Below are positions 11,027 to 22,744 of a stretch of 64,000 nucleotides of DNA, in pieces. The notes beneath the pieces were generated by a model. The model searched no databases, had not been told where the DNA came from, and worked only from the letters and a program-made list of their open reading frames with translations. Within the stretch, counting starts at the first letter, position 1, and the number at the start of each line of letters is the position of its first letter. Source of the DNA: Argopecten irradians (taxonomy: Eukaryota; Mollusca; Bivalvia; Pectinida; Pectinidae); assembly GCF_041381155.1 (NCBI RefSeq), contig NC_091138.1:37503604-37567603 (forward strand), in the 5' to 3' direction. The position numbers and the translations under genes were made by a program.

Positions 11027-12999
11027 TACAGAAAGTGTGGTCGATCTTTCTATTCGGGTGTCTTGTAAGCAGGTAATTGCTTATGGATTGTAGTTATGTA
11101 TAACGCACCCACAAACACAAAATACTAAAGTTGATTATGTCCTTGATTTTGATGGAGACGGAAAATAATGAACCAGTGCACTATCAAATTTGGGTAGAAC
11201 TTTCCAATGTAAGAGCACAATACAACATCATAAATTTACAATGTAATGTCCTCGCAATGCATACAAGGCATTATAGGCGTCATGGGAACACTGTACGTAT
11301 ATATAATCAGAATGTTACAATGACTGTTAAGCTATGTCAATAGAAACTTTGGTTCAACTTCTCCCGTCCACACACATACTATGCATTACATGAAATGTTT
11401 AATTTAGATATGGTTGACAAAAGGTTAAATCCAGCGCTGAAAAAGAACAGTTGCTTCCATACACTTGCTCAACTGAAAGCACTGTGATCTATGAATAATT
11501 TGTAAGGCCTTTGAAACTGATTGATGTCTGACAGTTTAACGGAGGGATTTGTTGACACATAGTGAGATAGTATGGAACCTGCAGTGTTATCAGTGACTGT
11601 ATTGACTTACACGGCGTACATTAGAATGGTACAAGGTTCCCTACCAATAGAAAAGGCCGGCAACAATGATATACTGTTTAATCACATTCAATATACGAAA
11701 TTGTATACACATAGTAACTTTGAGTAACAGGTTTCGTCTATGAATTTCATTTCGGAACAAGAACAGAATGTTAGCGCTGTGTCCAATTTCATTATTTAAA
11801 AACACTCAGAGATGAACGTAGCAAAGGAATAATGTGTGTAGACGATCGGAGATACTAAAACGACATATTTGCAACACTGAAGAAATAATGGTTGTGATGT
11901 ACTTTAAAGAGAGGGACGCTGACGATTTGGTGGATCGGGAGAGTACTACAAGGGTCAATATTGGTATCGTGCAACAGTGCCACGGAATTTTTTAAACAGG
12001 TAATCAAAGAATAATTCTAAGTGCCTTAATTTTACTTTGGATAATTCCTAAATTAATCATCCAAAGTAGTACTTTAATATACCATTGCAAAATGTCAACT
12101 TTAAGAACAAATAATATTTCTGTCAAAAAAATCCCAGTAAACTATTGAATTAACTTGAAAATTTAAGATTGAATTTAAAATTGAAAGCCTTTCCAGATAG
12201 ATAGTCAATCTAGTCATGCGTGTTCTGAGAGAAAGTGGGATAGGGACTATCTGTACTTTGCTTTAATCAATAGCTACTAGAATAAATCTGTAACACATAC
12301 TAACGTCAAACAGACGGTGATAGAGCGTTCATTTACAACAAGGGATATTGATCACTCTAGTTGACAAACAATTTTACACGAAAAAGTGAGATTAGCTACT
12401 TTGTCTGCTTTATAATCTGCATGTACAGTGCGATAAAAAATAAAGCAGACGGCAACTTTTTACCATTGCATGAGTGAAGCTTTTAAAAAGTGATGTACGT
12501 GCGTATTCAATAGGAATTTTATGCTACCATTCATTGAATATGGTGTCATTTTTTTTTAATTTAAAAGACTTTTTAAAATGAAAAGTTTACTAGAAGCGAA
12601 ATTTATGTTTAAAAACGTACCACCTTGTAGTTGCGATTTTCATTTTGGTCAATGGTTGGTCAATATGGAAAATTCCTTTCTTACCACGTTTTTCTTATTA
12701 AAATACTTATAGCAATTGGATATTTTTTCAAATGAGTGGAAATATGTATGGATGGTAAGGGTAAATCATATATCCAGGTATGAAAGATGACTTTTCCTGT
12801 GTAAATTATCATTGTGGAGGATAGCTCTGTTATATATTTGGGATCACAAATATAATTGAAATATTGAACTAAATCCTTTGCCAAACGTCAGAATTTAACA
12901 TGGGAGAACAAAAACCCATGAAAGAGTCTTTTGATGGGTCTTAAATTCATTTCCATTATGAATTGTCGTGTTGTACATGTTTGGATAAACCATAACAAT
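11027..12999. other. Intergenic stretch, nothing supported
   Basis: Upstream of the minus-strand gene. Short open frames only, with no convincing exon or element. The promoter of the 11026 gene should lie at its left edge, but no core motif stands out. Confidence 0.4.
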
Positions 13000-13009
13000 A
13001 GTTTCGTCA

Positions 13010-13390
13010 CACTTTTCTACAATACTATTATTTTACAACAATATTTGGTGTGAAACATCGTTGGGGACGGACAATCATATTTTATATAAACGAGCCAGGC
13101 CCGACCATTGGGGACAGAGGGGCGGGGCTCAGAAAGGGTAACTTTGATGAAATTTGGCTTTAAAATCCAACTTCTTCTTAATCCTTGAGTGCATTTCAAC
13201 CATATTTTTTATGAAACATCATTAGGGGAGAACAATCATAAAAGGACTTATTTGGTACTATACATGGTGACAAAATGGAGGGGCTCCAAAACGGGAGCTT
13301 TGCTAAAACTTTGGCTTTAAAATCTGCCTCTTCCTTAATCCTTGAACGGGTTTCAAACATATTGGTCGTGGACCATCTGTAGCAACAAAT
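13010..13390. repeat. Two diverged tandem units of about 185 bp
   Basis: Both units carry, in order, a word like gaaacatc(a/g)tt(a/g)ggg, then acaatcata, aggggc, ctttggctttaaaatc and ttaatccttga, ending ttcaaacatat. Dispersed repeat typical of low-complexity intergenic DNA. Confidence 0.6.
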
Positions 13391-13735
13391 TATTCAAATT
13401 ATTGATCTTGACCTTCCTTCAAGGTCAAATGGGTCAAAATGGCTAAAATCTTGAAATAATTTCTTGTGAATAACTAATAGGCCTAGAGACCAGATATTGA
13501 GCGTGCAGTATGCTAGAATGAAAGGCTAAAAAGTTTGTTCAAATGAATGACCCTGACCTTCATTCAAGGTCATAGGGGTCAAATAGGCTACACAATTTAT
13601 TGGGAATAACTATATAGACCTGATATTGGGCCTATAGCATAAAGGATGAAGGGCTACCAAGTTTGTTCAAGTGAATGGCCTTTACCTACTTTTGAGGTCA
13701 AAGTCATCAAATATTTCAGAAACTTACAATTTCAA
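13391..13735. repeat. Tandem repeat of about 135 bp (gacctt...caaggtca type)
   Basis: Roughly two and a half diverged units share gaccttcattcaaggtca, gaataacta, gatattg and aagtttgttcaa(a/g)tgaatg. Confidence 0.65.
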
Positions 13736-14230
13736 AAAGAGTTCATTTTATTGCTTTTGTAGAAGATTGTGAGATTATCAGGAATTCACTGTACTTGAAT
13801 TCACATTTGGTTATATTAAATCGATCAGAATATAGTATAAAGTAAAATTACAAGTACAGTATGCTTAATAATAGATTTTGTAAGGCCTTGGTTTTATTCT
13901 GTTATCAGTTCGGAGTCATACATATCTTCATATTCATTTAAGCATTATTTAATTTCATCTGGGTATGAAAGAAATTTTGTTTGCAAACTGTCTGAACCTG
14001 AATAGCATATTTTCATAAAAGTTTGCAAATCAAATCTCTTTCATAACCCAAAGAAATTAAAAAAGGTGACATCAATGCTTTTATAATTAATTTTTCAGGC
14101 TACTTGATAAAACATATTTAAAAGTACAGTTCCATGGGTTTGGCAAGGGGTTATTTTTCCTAATCAATATGCAACGTCAATGTTTCTACACTATCTATTT
14201 TTTTATGTCTGATGAAATTGGAATAATTCA

Positions 14231-14419
14231 CTTACCATGTGATACCCGATAACGTTTGCATGGGACTATTGTTTAAATTTGATTTTATTGGTTATGGAAT
14301 GACATTAAAAGATGATATCCCATGTTGACGTCATTTCAGCAGAAAATTACAAATATTTACCTTCCATCACCAATGGAGATACTAGTCTCGCGAAAATGTT
14401 ATCAGTATCACATGGTATG
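14231..14419. mobile_element. Small inverted-repeat element within the tandem array
   Basis: Left TACCATGTGATAC (14233-14245) and right GTATCACATGGTA (14405-14417) are perfect inverted copies. Similarity continues inward (gataacgttt against aaaatgttatc). No coding frame. Confidence 0.6.
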
Positions 14420-15099
14420 TAAATTAGACCCATTAAAAATTGTGACACCATTACTTATAATTAATTTCATAATCTATTTGATAAAATAAAGTATGTTTAA
14501 ATGCACCAATCTAGTGATTTTTCAATGGGATTTTTTTCAGAATCAAAAGGCTACGTCATTGTCTCTATTGTGACGTCACAATAAAGTAATGGTTTTGCAC
14601 CATTCTCAGATTTTTTTTTAAACATTGATGTCTCTATTTTTTAATTTTATTAGGGTATGAACGCAAATTCTCAGAAAAGATTGTCTACAAAACTTTATTC
14701 ATAACCTAATAAAATTTAACAAACAGGGACATCAATGATTATAATTAATCTTATAAATAAAGTGTGTTTAAATGTACCATTCTAGTGATTTTTCAATGTT
14801 TCTTTTGTGACATCACGATAATGTCAGGGTTTTGCGCCATTCTCAGATTTTTTTTTTTTCATTTAAGCATTGTAAAAATCTTGTTTGCAAACAATTTATT
14901 TTCATAACCTGTTAAATTAAAAAATAGTGACATCAATGCTTAAAATAAATTTTATAATCTATTTGATAAAATAAAGTGTGTTTAAATGTACCATTCTAGT
15001 GATTTTTCAAAGGATTCTTTTTCGAATCAATACGCAATGCCAATGTTTCTATTGTGATGTAAAAATAACGTTTGGGTTTGGCGCCATTCTTGGATTTTT

Positions 15100-15245
15100 T
15101 TCATAGTTGTGTGCAAAAAGTATTGGCCAATCAGAAAGCCAGATTTAATATAAAAACACAGAAAAATTAATTATAGTGGTATGCAAAAAAGTATTGGCCA
15201 ATCAGAAAGCCAGAGTTGGTATGAAAAAAAGGAAAAATTAATTAT
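15100..15245. repeat. Direct tandem duplication of about 75 bp
   Basis: The segment with gcaaaaagtattggccaatc, agaaagccaga and gaaaaattaattat occurs twice in succession with few changes. Confidence 0.75.
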
Positions 15246-15620
15246 TTAAGCATTGATGTAACTATTTTTTAACTTCATCTGGTTATGCAAGAAATTTTGT
15301 TTGCAAACTGTGTGCATCCCCGTAGCGGATTCTCACAAAAGTTTGCAAACAAAATTTAAAAAATAGTTACATCAATGCTTATAATTAATTTTTCAGACTA
15401 TTTGATAATATAAAATATGTTTAAAATATACCATTCCATTGATTTTCCAATGGATTATTTTTTTTATCAATACATATGCAACGTCAATGTCTCTATTGTG
15501 ACGTCTTGATAACGTCGGGTTTTTGCGCCATTCTCAGATTTTTTTCTCATAGTATATGAAGAAAAGGATCTGCCAATCAGAAACTAAAGTCAGATATTGT
15601 AGGAAAACAAATAGAAATTA

Positions 15621-16743
15621 TGCATTTGGGTATTCTATTACATATTAGTTTTTCATATTTATTTTTCCATCAGTTCTATTATATTAAGTTATAAGCATTT
15701 TATTTCTCTCTCTCTCTTTTTTGTTTTCATCATCACCTTTATTATATTATTTATGAAAATTATTTATTTAATCATTTCCGGACATTGGAAAGGATTTGTA
15801 TAAGCTTTGCCTGTTATCTAATTCAATTGTTAATACATTGTAGTTTAGTATATTTATGATCTATATTATAATTATGTTTATAAGGGCGCAGCCTTCGAGT
15901 GCGAAGCACTTCTAAGGTAACAGATACATGAAAATATAAGAAAAAACACAATCTTCAAAATTCAATCCTACACACTGACAGCTTCAGTTTGCGGCCGCCA
16001 TTTTTTCATATATATGGGGAGGTTGTGTGTTGCTCCGGTACTGCTCTCCCCAATAAATATGTTTTACTAATGCAAATGCAAAACAGGAGTAATCAAACAT
16101 TTTCTATTATTTTTTAAATAATAATAATAACACTTTGAAAATTAAAAGCTATGGAATGCAGTCAAAATATCCACCAAGGCGAAGATGAGCACAAAGAATC
16201 ATGACGTCACAGAACGTCAACAAATGGCGCAAAATCATAGGATTCACATACGTGGCACTCCAGGCCTTGAATGGACACAGAGAAATCCGAATCTTTGACT
16301 TCATTTCTTTGAGTTTATGCTAGACAATTATTACATCATATACTTCTATAGTTTAAAGTGCGTCTTTTTATTTCTAAATTATGTCTTCTACATGAAATAG
16401 AAAATTAAATAAACAATTTGAGCTTCTCTCTTCTCGTGCTTAATATTAAAACATCTGGCCGTGCATGATTGAAATGAAAAATTTAACCAATTGAAAAACT
16501 AATCAAACACTGTTAGCAGAAGATGGTAAAATGCAAACTTTAATGATTAATATTAAAACATCTGGCTGCCCCGTTTACAACCTAATCTATGGCAGAATTT
16601 TTTGTTTTACTGAATCATCTTTTAACTCTCATCACCATCATGATACAGGGTAAGACAAAAATGATAAAAGGGGCGTTCCATAAATATCAGTCGAGCATAA
16701 AAATATTGTAGAGATGAAAAGCATTCTCTCCAGACACAGTTAC
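15621..16743. other. AT-rich stretch, no supported gene
   Basis: No exon is placed. It should contain an intron of the minus-strand gene that starts at 16845, but I could not find its next exon. Confidence 0.4.
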
Positions 16744-16845
16744 CTTATTCAGAGCCCTATTTTTATCCTCGATCACTTCTAATAAAGAGGTTCTGTGAGC
16801 TTCAATAACAGAGTCCTCTCGTTCTGGCTCCATGGCAGACGCCAT
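16744..16845 (-). CDS. First exon of an unrecognised minus-strand gene with TISU-like start
   Basis: ATG at 16845; 34 codons (MASAMEPEREDSVIEAHRTS then LLEVIEDKNRALNK) to a strong donor AATAAG|GTAACT, phase 0. The peptide is acidic and probably helical. The start context CAAGATGGCGTC matches the TISU consensus SAASATGGCGGC at all but one position. TISU is the element used by genes with very short 5' leaders. Later exons were not located, so the product cannot be named. Confidence 0.6.
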
Positions 16846-16871
16846 CTTGTGAGTTTTGTTGCTATAGAAAC
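16846..16871. promoter_or_regulatory. Putative divergent promoter core
   Basis: Only 26 bases separate the minus-strand ATG (16845) from the possible first plus-strand ATG of GPANK1 (16872). The YY1/TISU-type motif AAGATGGCGTC overlaps the minus-strand start (read on minus). No TATA box is seen. Sharing of the promoter is inferred from this geometry and depends on the tentative GPANK1 first exon. Confidence 0.4.
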
Positions 16872-16882
16872 ATGGTTTACAG
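16872..16882 (+). CDS. GPANK1: Tentative first coding exon of GPANK1
   Basis: ATGGTTTACAG|GTATAC gives Met-Val-Tyr and two bases of Arg. The acceptor at 18753 begins with the missing third base, so the join is exactly in phase (Arg-Asp-Val-Glu). An 11-base coding exon can match by chance, and translation could instead begin at an in-frame ATG in the next exon (18784). Confidence 0.35.
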
Positions 16883-18433
16883 GTATACTTTTTAAGGAAA
16901 TTTCTTTGCTAATTAATCATAGAAGTTAATTTCTTTTAAAATCATAATAAATAAATGCATTATAAAGTATCAAAGATAATCTTTTCAATAATATTTATAA
17001 ATATTTTTTTCTACGGAAATTATAAAATAGAACCCAAACCCCGGAAACCGGAAAGTAGAATAATGTCATCTAAATTCGAAATGATTCCTACTACGATAAA
17101 TACATATGGCGATCTTTATTTCTTGAGATACCTTTTTTAATAATATTTAATGTCGAATAATCATTAGGATATGGAATACTTGTCAAACAAAATATATTTA
17201 ATCCGGAAATTTAATCCAAAAAAAAAGTCAATCTATTATTGTTCCTAAAGTCGTTTCCGGTAAAGAAAAACGACTGTCAACGATTTGTTTATCTATTGAA
17301 AAATCCAATTTGTAAGTATTTATCAATATATCTATACACATTGAATAAAACTGACATGTATTAGTTGTAGCATAAATGAAATTTGTAATCGTATGACTCC
17401 AGAATGTACTTATAATTTCACGCACATGATCGATCAGCTTACGTGACTTGTCAATGTCGTATTTGTTTTCTGATAAAACGCTTGAACAACGTTCATCTGA
17501 TCACAAATATTAATCTCATGTATAGTAATATACTAGCGAGTCAGGCATATGTGCTTTGATCTCACACCGACGACAGATGTTTTGATATATATTGAATTAT
17601 TATTGTCGGACGTCGACACCAGGTAGAGTATTCTGGGACAACAGATATATATACACTAGTATAGCACGACAAGACACATTTGATCATTACGTCGTGTCGG
17701 TATTGACCATCAGAAGTTTCTCAATACCGACGTCGTATATTATTAGATAACAGGTAAAGTTACTGTACATATATGTATACTGTTTCTCTCAGATTTATAA
17801 TGTAGTAAGGGAGGTAATCCGTACTGAAATGTACGATTTTTTAAGTAAGTATTCGGAACAACCGGTTCGACCGTTTGTTAAAGTCATTATTTCAAGTATA
17901 AATCCTGACGGACCTGCAGTTTTTGATACAGGCCTGTGAGGGCTTTGCCAAGGCTCGTCTGAAAACAATGTAAAATCACCAGGTCCGTCTTTAATTAATA
18001 AACGAACAACAAGGTCCAACCAGTCAAACCGCATAATCGAAAACAGCCCTGTCTTTGACGGAATCACTTTTGTACATGTACCAATTTCATATTACAGGAC
18101 CTTATATAGACAATCATATAAATAACTTGCAGTGAACCTTAATAACCGAACTTAATCATTTACAGACCTGAATCCCTTTAGGTTAATGAGTTACTTAATT
18201 CAATAAATACTATATAGGTTGATCCTCGATTATAAACTTCTAATAGGCAATATTGACACAGCATAATGTCAAATGATCAAAAGTGTCTCGTCATGCTATA
18301 TATATAAACATGTACCTCTAACATTGTTGGAGGACCTTCAGGTCTGCCAGTCTCTACCCCCCTTCAGAAAATCAGTTTTATCATATTTAAAAAACAATTA
18401 ACATACTTATACATCATGTATAATCATGTAACC
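16883..18433. other. Probable first intron of GPANK1, nothing else supported
   Basis: AT-rich. A 90-codon minus-strand frame (17795-18067) starts only with GTG and has no recognised domain, so it is not called. Confidence 0.4.
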
Positions 18434-18602
18434 ACAGGGGTTTCAATATCAGGCGGTACCCGGTACTTTTTGCCAGTTGAACCTGGCTGTGTTACCGCCT
18501 GATTTGGGCAAATTAACATTAGATAGCATACAGATGGTATAGAAAAGTACCCTCTGAAATTGCAAGTGTACCGCCTCTCCAGAAAGATAATGAAACCCCT
18601 GT
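18434..18602. mobile_element. Small inverted-repeat element (ACAGGGGTTTCA termini)
   Basis: 169 bp with termini ACAGGGGTTTCAATATC and the inverse of ACAGGGGTTTCATTATC, flanked by AACC on both sides (18430-18433, 18603-18606), a likely target duplication. An inner inverted pair, aggcggtac and gtaccgcct, is present. It lies 150 bp before the GPANK1 exon. Confidence 0.75.
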
Positions 18603-18752
18603 AACCAACTATAAATTTCATGCCACCTCCCACAGTTAAGTGCACTTATATTACCTGGTAATCCATTGAGTCTGACTCTTGTACAGGAAGAAGAATAACC
18701 CTTTTTGTCTTCCCTTCATTGTATAAGATTGTATCTGTATTTTGTTTTTCAG

Positions 18753-19881
18753 AGATGTGGAAGACAAGTTGATGCTAGGGGTTATGGATGACATCACAAA
18801 AGTAGAGTTCTCAAACTTAGTGAGGTTTGTAAAGCCATCCGATAGCTCCAACTCCAAGTCATGTGAAAGACAACTCCTAAATCCTAAAAGTGAACAGCAT
18901 TTATCTGGTAAAGAAGCTGCACTTATTTATAAAGACATCATTTCGACTCCTTCAGATAGCACAAAATGCAGTGATACAAGTTTTGGACATAGTAATAGCA
19001 CTTCTAAACACATCAAACATCGAAAAAGAGGACAACTGCTATCCAAACATACAGGTGATGCTTCAAATTCTAAAACGTTTAACATAAGGACTTTTCTAAC
19101 AAGTTCCGAGAATGGGGATTTAACCACGGTTCAAAAATGTTTAAGTAATGGTGTGAATGTGGATAGTCAGGACCAGTTTGGATGGACAGCTCTGATGTGT
19201 GCTGCTTGTAGTGGACAGAGTGAAGTTGTACAACATCTTCTGGTCACTGGTGCTAATGTAAACCTCACAGCCTCTGGTGGGAAAACGGCCTTATCCATAG
19301 CTTCTGATGCAGGTCACTTTGATATCGTGAAATTGATATCAGAATTTGACCCCGCAAGTGCAATTGAAATCAGAACAGGCAGAGCAAAGACATCAAGTTC
19401 TGATAGTACTGTAAAGGAGGTGGAGCAATTTTATTGTGATATTTGTAAAATAGATGTCAAAGAGACGTCACAGATACAACATCAAACATCAACTGTGCAT
19501 TTGTTTAATTCAAAAGTGAAAGCAAAACCACATAATTTCCTGGAACATACCCAAAACAAAGGTTATCAAATTATGAGACGAACTGGATGGGATGGTGAGA
19601 AAGGTTTGGGGTCAGAAGGTCAAGGACAGAAGTTCCCAATAAAGACAATTTTAAGAAAAGACAGAGCATGCTTAGGTTCTGACATATCGAAGGAGAAAGC
19701 TAAAGTCACACATTTTGGTCCAAGGGATATAAGTGCTGTAAACAGAAACAGGAATATCACAGAAAGAAAAATGTCAGTTAGGACTTTAAGTAAAAGAGCA
19801 CATAAAGCAAAGGAGAGGAAACAAAAACAGTGGGAGAAAAACTTAAGATTACAGTTCAATTCAACTGAAGAAATGTTTTGA
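18753..19881 (+). CDS. GPANK1: G-patch domain and ankyrin repeat protein (GPANK1), main 3' exon
   Basis: A pyrimidine-rich acceptor (tttgtttttcag|A) opens a 1.1 kb exon ending at TGA 19881. Domain order matches vertebrate GPANK1. A Ser/Lys-rich N-terminal part with NLVRFVKPSD comes first. Two to three ankyrin repeats follow (about 19078-19353; GWTALMCAACSGQSEVVQHL, then GKTALSIASDAGHFDIVKL). Next is a C-x2-C-x11-H-x5-H zinc finger (from 19435). The G-patch follows (about 19555-19677; GWDGEKGLGSEGQGQ, PIKTILRKDRACLG), and then VTHFGPRD and a Lys/Arg-rich tail. G-patch proteins usually bind RNA or activate DEAH helicases; the specific role of GPANK1 is little known. AATAAA lies at 20030-20035. 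The last 90 codons and the 3' UTR are duplicated downstream. Confidence 0.9.
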
Positions 19882-20029
19882 TAGCTAGCTATGTGTAGTT
19901 CAAATGGTTAAATTAAAAGATATGCTGATGTTCTTATTAAATTTTGTGTATTTCTTTTAAAATTTTATTAAAACAAATGTATAGCATTTACTGTAAACAT
20001 TGAAAGGAACATTTAACTTAAGTATATGC

Positions 20030-20035
20030 AATAAA
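20030..20035 (+). terminator. Polyadenylation signal of GPANK1
   Basis: AATAAA about 150 bases after the stop codon. The same signal is preserved in the duplicate 1297 bases downstream. Confidence 0.6.
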
Positions 20036-20061
20036 AGAAATACTGTATAGTGAATACCCCT

Positions 20062-20148
20062 ACTTTTCATGAGAAAATACTGTGATTGCTTACTTTCATC
20101 ATAGATTGAGAAAATACCGTAATTGCTTACTTTCTTCATAGATTGACT
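20062..20148. repeat. Tandem duplication of about 37 bp in the GPANK1 3' flank
   Basis: A unit beginning gagaaaatac and ending ttcatagatt occurs twice here but once in the downstream duplicate, so it arose or was lost after the larger duplication. Confidence 0.7.
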
Positions 20149-20197
20149 AAATTTTTTACTCGGTGAAATATGTCATATCACAAACTAAATGTGTCAT

Positions 20198-20570
20198 TAT
20201 TTTTTTTTACAAAAAAATCCTGGAAAGTTCCTAAGATTTAAATTAAAAATAATATCCAAAAAGGTTGCATTATTCAAATGGAAATAAAAAAAACTGACAA
20301 AATATTTTTGTAAAATTCACATACAGCACACTAGCATTAGCATTAAAATTACAACACAATACCCATTCTTATGGAAGAATATTCTGGTAACATTTAAGAA
20401 AGCTACAGACTTAAATTAATTAACATATTTAAATGTAGTGAAAGAAAAAATCAAAAGATATAATTCCTCGTGATATGATATGGAATTGAAAAAAAGTCAC
20501 TTTTCTCTCTTTTGTTAACACTGACATGAGTAGATTATCTCCCTTGTACATGTACATACATTGTACTATA
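20198..20570. other. Non-coding AT-rich stretch
   Basis: Nothing recognised between the GPANK1 3' region and the next inverted-repeat element. Confidence 0.4.
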
Positions 20571-20706
20571 ACACAGGGACCTGGCACAATTTTTTTACCA
20601 ATAGTATATATATTATTAGTAAATATTATAGTATTAGTATCTATAATTTATACATATACATATATTGTTGGTAAAAAAAATGTGCCACTTGCCCAGGCCC
20701 CTGTGT
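20571..20706. mobile_element. Small inverted-repeat element (ACACAGGG termini)
   Basis: The left arm (acacaggg, cctggcacaa, ttaccaa) is mirrored on the right (ttggtaaa, tgtgcca, cccctgtgt). ACTATA lies directly outside both ends, a likely target duplication. Non-autonomous DNA element. Confidence 0.75.
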
Positions 20707-20902
20707 ACTATATTGGTAATTAATATTACTGGGTGTGAATTGTTTCCTACCTTGAACTAATAAGTCCAATATATATTACAGCCAATTGCAAAGTCACATT
20801 TAGCTGAAAATAAAATACCAAATATTTCGCTCAAAAATTTGTAAAGCAATTCGCAAATAAAGTAATGTTTGATAATTAACCATTTTGTATGTTTCATTTC
20901 AA

Positions 20903-21178
20903 ATGTTGTCAGAAGGTCAAGGACAGAAGTTCCCAGTAAAGACAATTTTAAGAAAAGACAGATCATGCTTAGGTTCTGACATATCGAAGGAGAAAGCTAA
21001 AGTCACACATTTTGGTCCAAGGGATACAAGTGCTGTAAACAGAAACAGGAATATCACAGAAAGAAAAATGTCAGTTAGGACTTTAAGTAAAAGAGCACAT
21101 AAAGCAAAGGAGAGGAAACAAAAACAGTGGGAGAAAAACTTAAGATTACAGTTTAATTCAACTGAAGAAATGTTTTGA
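20903..21178 (+). pseudogene. Partial duplicate of the GPANK1 3' end
   Basis: From 20908 the sequence repeats 19611 onward at a constant offset of 1297 bases to the stop codon (21178) and on through the 3' UTR. Four substitutions are seen in about 270 coding bases, three changing residues (Ile to Val, Ala to Ser, Ile to Thr), with no indels or stops. The ankyrin, zinc-finger and first half of the G-patch are absent. An in-frame ATG at 20903 could start a 91-residue protein. The breakpoint also creates an acceptor-like tgttgtcag|AAGG. It is most likely a dead fragment, but the frame is intact and it could serve as an alternative last exon. Confidence 0.75.
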
Positions 21179-21417
21179 TAGCTAGCTATGTGTAGTTCAA
21201 ATGGTTAAATTAAAAGATATGCTGATGTTCTTATTAAATTTTGTGTATTTCTTTTAAAATTTTATTAAAACAAATGTATAGCATTTACTGTAAACATTGA
21301 AAGGAACATTTAACTTAAGTATATGCAATAAAAGAAATACTGTATAGTGAATACCCCTACTTTTCATGAGAAAATACTGTGATTGCTTACTTTCATCATA
21401 GATTGACTAAATTTTTC
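21179..21417. repeat. Duplicated GPANK1 3' UTR, left part
   Basis: Appears identical base for base to the original 3' UTR for about 220 bases, then is cut by the tandem-unit element. The interrupted sequence resumes at about 22745 with tactcagtga, matching tactcggtga at 20158. Confidence 0.8.
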
Positions 21418-22744
21418 AAATCGCTTTTTGTACGTGGTCCGTCCGTTCGTCCGTGTCCGTCCGTCCGTCCGTCCTTCCGTCCATTAACAATTCTTGTTAC
21501 CGCTATTTCTCAGAAAGTACTGAAGGGATGTTACTCAAATTTTATATGGGGGTTCCCCTAGGGCCCTAGTTGTGCATATTGTATTTTGGGACCAATCGGT
21601 CAACAAAATGGCCGCCAGGCAGCCATCTTGGATTTTGATAGTTAAAGTTTGTTACCGCTATTTCTCAGAATGTATTGAAGGGATCTTTCTCAAATTTCAC
21701 ATGTAAGTTCCCCTAGGGGCCTAGTTGTGCATATTGCATTTTGAGACCAATCGGTTAACATGGCCGACAGGCCACCATCTTAGATTTTGATAGTCTAAAG
21801 TTTGTTACCGCTATTTCTCAGAAAGCACCAAAAGAATTCTTCTCAAATTTCATGTACAGGTTCGCCTAGGGCCCTAGTTATGCATATTGCATTTTTGGAC
21901 CGATCAATGAACAAGATGGCCGACAGGCCGCCATCTTGGGGATTTTGAGAATTAAAGTTTGTTACAGCTCTTTCTCAGAAAGTACTGAAGGGATCTGTCT
22001 CAAATTGCATGTGCAGGTTCCCCTAGGTCCCTGGTTATGCATATTGCATTTTGGGACCGATTGATGAACAAGATGGCCGACAGGCCGGCATCTTGGATTT
22101 TGATAGTTAAAGCTTGTTACCACTATTTCTCAGAAAGTACTCAAGGGATCTGTATCAAATTGCATGTGCAGGTTTCCATAGGGGTCTAGTTGTGCATATT
22201 GCATTTTCGGACTGATCGGTGAACAAGATGGCCGACAGGACGCCATCTTGGATTTTGATAGTTGAAGCTTGTTACCACTATTTCTTAGAAAGTACAGAAA
22301 GGATCTGTCTCAAATTTCATGTGCAGGTTCCCTTATGTCCCTGGTTATGCATATTGCATTTTGGTATCGATCGGTGAACAAGATGGCCGACAGGACGCCA
22401 TCTTGGATTTTGACAATTGAAGTTTTTTTCCGCTATGTCTAAGAATGTACTGAAGGGATCTGTCTCAAATTGTATGTACAGGTTCTTCTAGGGGTCTAGT
22501 TGTGCATTTTGCATTTTAGGACCGATCGGTGTACAAGATGGCCGACAGGTAGCCATCTTGGATTTTGATAATTGAAGTTTGTTACTGTTATATATCTCAG
22601 AAAGTAGTCAAAGGATCTTTCTCAAATTTCATGTGAAGTTATATGTAGTAAAAGCTTGAAAAGCAGAGAAAAGATCCATCTTTCCTTTGTCAGACAAAGA
22701 TCGTTCTTAGGTGGGCGCCAAGATCCCTCTGGGATCTCTTGTTT
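21418..22744. mobile_element. 1.3 kb element of 155-bp tandem units, inserted in the GPANK1 duplicate
   Basis: It starts with a GTCC/GTCCGT-rich head (21437-21483). About seven and a half units of 153-157 bp follow, each opening gttaccgctatttctcagaa and closing gatggccgacagg...ccatcttggattttga. It ends with a unique tail (agatccctctgggatctctt). Because it splits the duplicated 3' UTR, its boundaries are known to within a few bases. No coding frame. It is a non-autonomous mobile element of unknown class. Confidence 0.75.

Larger units (their letters stand above)
13930..15620. repeat. Diverged tandem array with internal hairpins
   Basis: At least five diverged copies, starting near 14100, 14470, 14755, 14960 and 15400, share ttgataaaataaagt, tgtttaaatgtaccattctagtgattttt, tctattgtgacgtc and ttgcgccattctcagattttttt. 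Between copies lie large hairpins, for example 15248-15382 and 13946-14084. In each, caatgctt-type ends and a ttttgtttgcaaact word recur in inverted orientation. No coding potential. Confidence 0.7.

Noticed and set aside
17795..18067. 90-codon minus frame in the GPANK1 intron
   Set aside because: Only a GTG start, no clear acceptor or donor pair, no recognised family.
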